Assembly: GCA_023954795.1 (NCBI GenBank)
Contig: JAGSHA010000037.1
Span: 1 to 14,835 of the forward strand
Direction: 5' to 3'
Source of the DNA: Oceanospirillaceae bacterium
Lineage (GTDB): Bacteria; Pseudomonadota; Gammaproteobacteria; Pseudomonadales; Balneatricaceae
DNA: 14,835 bases
Both the position numbers and the translations under genes were made by a program. The number at the start of each line of letters is the position of its first letter. The stretch's first letter is position 1. This document shows, piece after piece, positions 12,453 to 14,835 of the stretch. The notes below the pieces were generated by a model. The model worked only from the letters and a program-made list of their open reading frames with translations. It did no database searches and was not told where the DNA came from.

Positions 12453-14246
12453 ATGGCTGACTATAAAGCTCCCCTGAAAGATATGAATTTCTCCCTTCGT
12501 CATAATGCTCGAATGGAGCAGCTGGCACAGCTTCCGGGCTACGAAGATGCGTCCGATGACATGGTAACCGCGATTCTGGAAGAAGCGGGTAAAGTCGCAA
12601 ATGAAGTTCTGTCACCCCTGAATGAAGTGGGTGATCAGACCGGTGTGAAGTTGGTAGGCGTCGATGTGCCAACGCCGACGGGTTTTGCGGATGCTTATCA
12701 GCAGTTTTCTGAAGGTGGTTGGGGTTCTTTGCAGTTTGATCCTGAGTATGGCGGCCAGGGCTTGCCATACGCACTGTCGATTCCTGTGATGGAGATGTGG
12801 CAGTCGGCAAACATGGCGTGGGGTTTGTGCCCGTTGCTGAGTCAGGGTGCCGTTGAAGCGATCTTCCACAACGCAACGGATGAGCTCAAAAACCAGTATC
12901 TGCCGAAGCTGATCAGCGGTGAATGGACCGGTACGATGAACCTGACAGAGCCACAGGCGGGTTCTGATCTGGCGGCGATCCGCAGTAAAGCGGAGCGTGA
13001 AGGTGATCACTACCGTATTAAAGGTCAGAAGATCTTTATCACCTGGGGTGAGCACGATATGGCTGAGAACATCGTTCATTTGGTGCTGGCGCGTCTGCCG
13101 GATGCGCCAGAAGGTGTTCGCGGTATCAGCCTGTTTGTTGTGCCCAAATTCATGGTGAATGCGGATGGTTCACTGGGTGAGCGCAACGATGCTAAGTGTG
13201 TCTCTCTGGAGCACAAGCTGGGTATCCACGCGAGTCCGACCTGCGTCATGGCGTTTGGCGATGATGAAGGTGCGATCGGTTACCTGGTCGGCGAAGAGAA
13301 TAAAGGTCTGGCCTGCATGTTCACCATGATGAACAACGCGCGTCTGGCGGTAGGTCTACAGGGTGTGGCGATCTCTGAACGTGCGTACCAGCATGCGCTG
13401 GAATATGCACATGATCGTGTGCAAAGTCCGGCTGTAGGCAGCAAAGTGGCGAGCCCGATCATTCGCCATGCGGATGTGCGTCGTATGCTGCAAACCATGA
13501 AGTCAATCACTGAAGCGGGTCGTGCGCTGGCATATGATGCCTGTGCAAGTCTCGACTTTGCCCATAAATCGGAAGGCGCTGAAACCCGTGCGCGTGAATC
13601 CGCACGTGCTGCGTACCTGACACCGATCGTGAAAGGCTGGTGCACAGAGGTGGCGCAGGAAGTGACCTCGCTGGGTGTGCAGGTGCACGGTGGTATGGGC
13701 TTTATCGAAGAAACCGGCGCAGCACAGCACTACCGTGACGCGCGTATTCTGCCGATTTACGAAGGCACCAACGCTATTCAGGCGCTGGATCTGGTTGGTC
13801 GTAAAACGTTGTTTGATAAAGGTGAAGCCGGTGCAGCAGTACAGGCTGAAATCGCTGAACTGATCAGTGCACTGGATGCTCAGGGTGGTTTTGCGTCCGA
13901 GGCGGCTCAGTTAAAGGTTGCATTGGAACAGGCACAGACAGCTCAGGCACAATTGCTGAACGGCGCCGCAGACGACGCTCAGTTGCCGGGTACCGTGGCG
14001 TACAACTACCTGATGATGATGGGCACCTTGTGTGGTGGCTGGCAGATTCTGCGTGGCGCACTGGCTGCACAGCAGGAATTGGCAAACGGCGGTGACGAAG
14101 TTTTCCTGAATGCGAAAATTCTGAGCGCACGTTTCTACGTGACACAGGTTCTGCCACGTACAGCGTCTTACGCACAGATGGTTGCGGCGGGTAGCGAGAG
14201 CGTGATGGCGATGAGCGATGAGCAGTTGGCATCCGCCTGGTTCTGA
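12453..14246 (+). CDS. Long acyl-CoA dehydrogenase (DmdC/FadE type)
   Basis: A 597-aa flavin acyl-CoA dehydrogenase of the long subfamily with extra N- and C-terminal domains. The N-terminal cap begins MADYKAPLKDMNF, typical of this group. The middle domain has TMNLTEPQAGSDL (161-173) and GQKIFITWGEHD (191-202). The helical domain has DVRRMLQTMKS and QVHGGMGFIEETGA (410-423), and the catalytic base is E437 in LPIYEGTNAIQ. The final 150 residues form the extra C-terminal domain. The class includes DmdC (3-methylmercaptopropionyl-CoA dehydrogenase) and generic FadE-like enzymes; the sequence alone does not separate them. A TTG at 12450 is in frame, but the ATG at 12453 is the obvious start, with CAGG at 12443-12446 six bases upstream. 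A strong terminator follows. Confidence 0.93.
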   Translation: MADYKAPLKDMNFSLRHNARMEQLAQLPGYEDASDDMVTAILEEAGKVANEVLSPLNEVGDQTGVKLVGVDVPTPTGFADAYQQFSEGGWGSLQFDPEYGGQGLPYALSIPVMEMWQSANMAWGLCPLLSQGAVEAIFHNATDELKNQYLPKLISGEWTGTMNLTEPQAGSDLAAIRSKAEREGDHYRIKGQKIFITWGEHDMAENIVHLVLARLPDAPEGVRGISLFVVPKFMVNADGSLGERNDAKCVSLEHKLGIHASPTCVMAFGDDEGAIGYLVGEENKGLACMFTMMNNARLAVGLQGVAISERAYQHALEYAHDRVQSPAVGSKVASPIIRHADVRRMLQTMKSITEAGRALAYDACASLDFAHKSEGAETRARESARAAYLTPIVKGWCTEVAQEVTSLGVQVHGGMGFIEETGAAQHYRDARILPIYEGTNAIQALDLVGRKTLFDKGEAGAAVQAEIAELISALDAQGGFASEAAQLKVALEQAQTAQAQLLNGAADDAQLPGTVAYNYLMMMGTLCGGWQILRGALAAQQELANGGDEVFLNAKILSARFYVTQVLPRTASYAQMVAAGSESVMAMSDEQLASAWF

Positions 14247-14274
14247 TCCTGCCTGAGCCCCACGCTTAAACTGT

Positions 14275-14316
14275 AAAATCAGCCCGAAATCGGTTATCGT
14301 ATCGGGCTGATTTTTT
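14275..14316 (+). terminator. Rho-independent terminator after the long acyl-CoA dehydrogenase
   Basis: Arms at 14275-14287 (AAAATCAGCCCGA) and 14302-14314 pair over 13 bp around a 14-base loop, and a run of six T follows the GC-rich core (14311-14316). It begins 28 bases past the dehydrogenase stop and separates that gene from fabV. Confidence 0.9.
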
Positions 14317-14344
14317 ATGTAACGGATTGAGACTCTAGTTAACC

Positions 14345-14835
14345 ATGATCATCAAACCAAAGATTCGCGGCTTCATTTGTACAACTACTCACCCAACCGG
14401 TTGTGCGGCCAATGTTCGCGAGCAGATTGCTTACACTCAACAGAAAGGTGAGATCGCTGGCGCTAAGCGCGTACTGGTAATCGGTTCATCCAGTGGTTAC
14501 GGTCTCTCTTCCCGCATCGCTTCCGCATTTGGTTGCGGCGCTGCAACTATCGGTGTGTTCTTTGAAAAGCCGGCGACTGAACGTAAAACCGGTACGGCGG
14601 GTTGGTACAACGCTGCCGAGTTTGACAAAGCAGCACACGAAGCGGGTTTGTACGCAAAGAGCCTGAACGGCGATGCGTTCTCCCATGATGCAAAAAACAA
14701 AGTTATCGATCTGATCAAAGAAGACTTGGGTCAGATCGATCTGGTGGTTTACTCACTGGCATCTCCAGTGCGCAAAATGCCTGAAACGGGCGAAGTTGTA
14801 CGTTCTGCTCTGAAGCCAATCGGTGAAACGTACCG
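14345..14835 (+). CDS. FabV-type trans-2-enoyl-ACP/CoA reductase, N-terminal part
   Basis: The first 163 complete codons of a gene cut by the window edge; the full protein would be about 400 aa. The start MIIKPKIRGFICTTTHPTGC is characteristic of FabV, the NADH-dependent enoyl-ACP reductase unrelated in size to FabI and usually insensitive to triclosan. The cofactor loop VLVIGSSSGYGLSSRIAS (about 43-60) and the segments TAGWYNAAEF and VVYSLASPVRK (about 139-149) match the family. It performs the final reduction of each fatty-acid elongation cycle. The ATG has only a weak purine site upstream. It is downstream of a terminator, so it probably has its own promoter in the short gap. The active-site region beyond residue 163 is not visible. 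Confidence 0.95.
   Translation, partial: MIIKPKIRGFICTTTHPTGCAANVREQIAYTQQKGEIAGAKRVLVIGSSSGYGLSSRIASAFGCGAATIGVFFEKPATERKTGTAGWYNAAEFDKAAHEAGLYAKSLNGDAFSHDAKNKVIDLIKEDLGQIDLVVYSLASPVRKMPETGEVVRSALKPIGETY

Noticed and set aside
1..14835. tRNA or rRNA genes, phage genes or integrase sites
   Set aside because: None of the intergenic stretches shows a tRNA cloverleaf or T-loop consensus, rRNA segments or phage-type proteins.

Overview
The window reads as chromosomal DNA of a marine-type gammaproteobacterium, most likely within Oceanospirillales. The case for this is moderate GC, Gram-negative protein families throughout, a FabV-type enoyl reductase, and uniform codon use with no phage, plasmid or IS genes. 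The lineage is inferred from protein style, not from a marker gene. The theme is acyl-CoA metabolism.

Left edge (1-1398, minus strand): a small MscS-type mechanosensitive channel preceded in the same direction by a DUF523 protein. A perfect palindrome at 1-22 lies just past the channel stop. A gene-poor stretch follows (1399-1815). It holds a promoter on each strand and two copies of a strict palindrome, TTTACGT-N2-ACGTAAA, centred 168 bp apart. The second copy sits inside the predicted promoter of the next gene.

Operon A (1816-7538, plus strand) has six closely spaced genes: a 385-aa acyl-CoA dehydrogenase, a CaiB/BaiF-fold protein with the catalytic residues of alpha-methylacyl-CoA racemase, an AMP-forming acyl-CoA ligase, two consecutive hotdog (PaaI-type) thioesterases and an alpha/beta hydrolase. 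Together they suggest activation, epimerisation and first oxidation of a branched or unusual carboxylic acid. The thioesterases and hydrolase would release CoA or open an ester or lactone. Hydratase, dehydrogenase and thiolase steps are absent here.

Regulatory block (7567-9707, minus strand): a FixJ-type response regulator and a soluble double-PAS histidine kinase, overlapping by one base. They converge on operon A and diverge from the next ligase. The kinase-ligase intergenic region carries two adjacent stem-loop repeats of similar design (9743-9841 and 9849-9945), probably dispersed non-coding repeats.

Block B (10193-14246): a DmdB-like acyl-CoA ligase (plus), a MaoC-type (R)-hydratase (minus) and a 597-aa DmdC/FadE-type acyl-CoA dehydrogenase (plus, divergent from maoC). 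Ligase, dehydrogenase and hydratase form a plausible short oxidation route, for methylmercaptopropionate or an ordinary fatty acid. A strong terminator ends the dehydrogenase. The window closes inside fabV, the last step of fatty-acid elongation.

The most interesting points are the paired operators 16 helical turns apart, the racemase-ligase-double-thioesterase operon, a ligase/dehydrogenase pair with a MaoC hydratase where the DMSP pathway would have a crotonase, and the paired hairpin repeats beside a two-component system.
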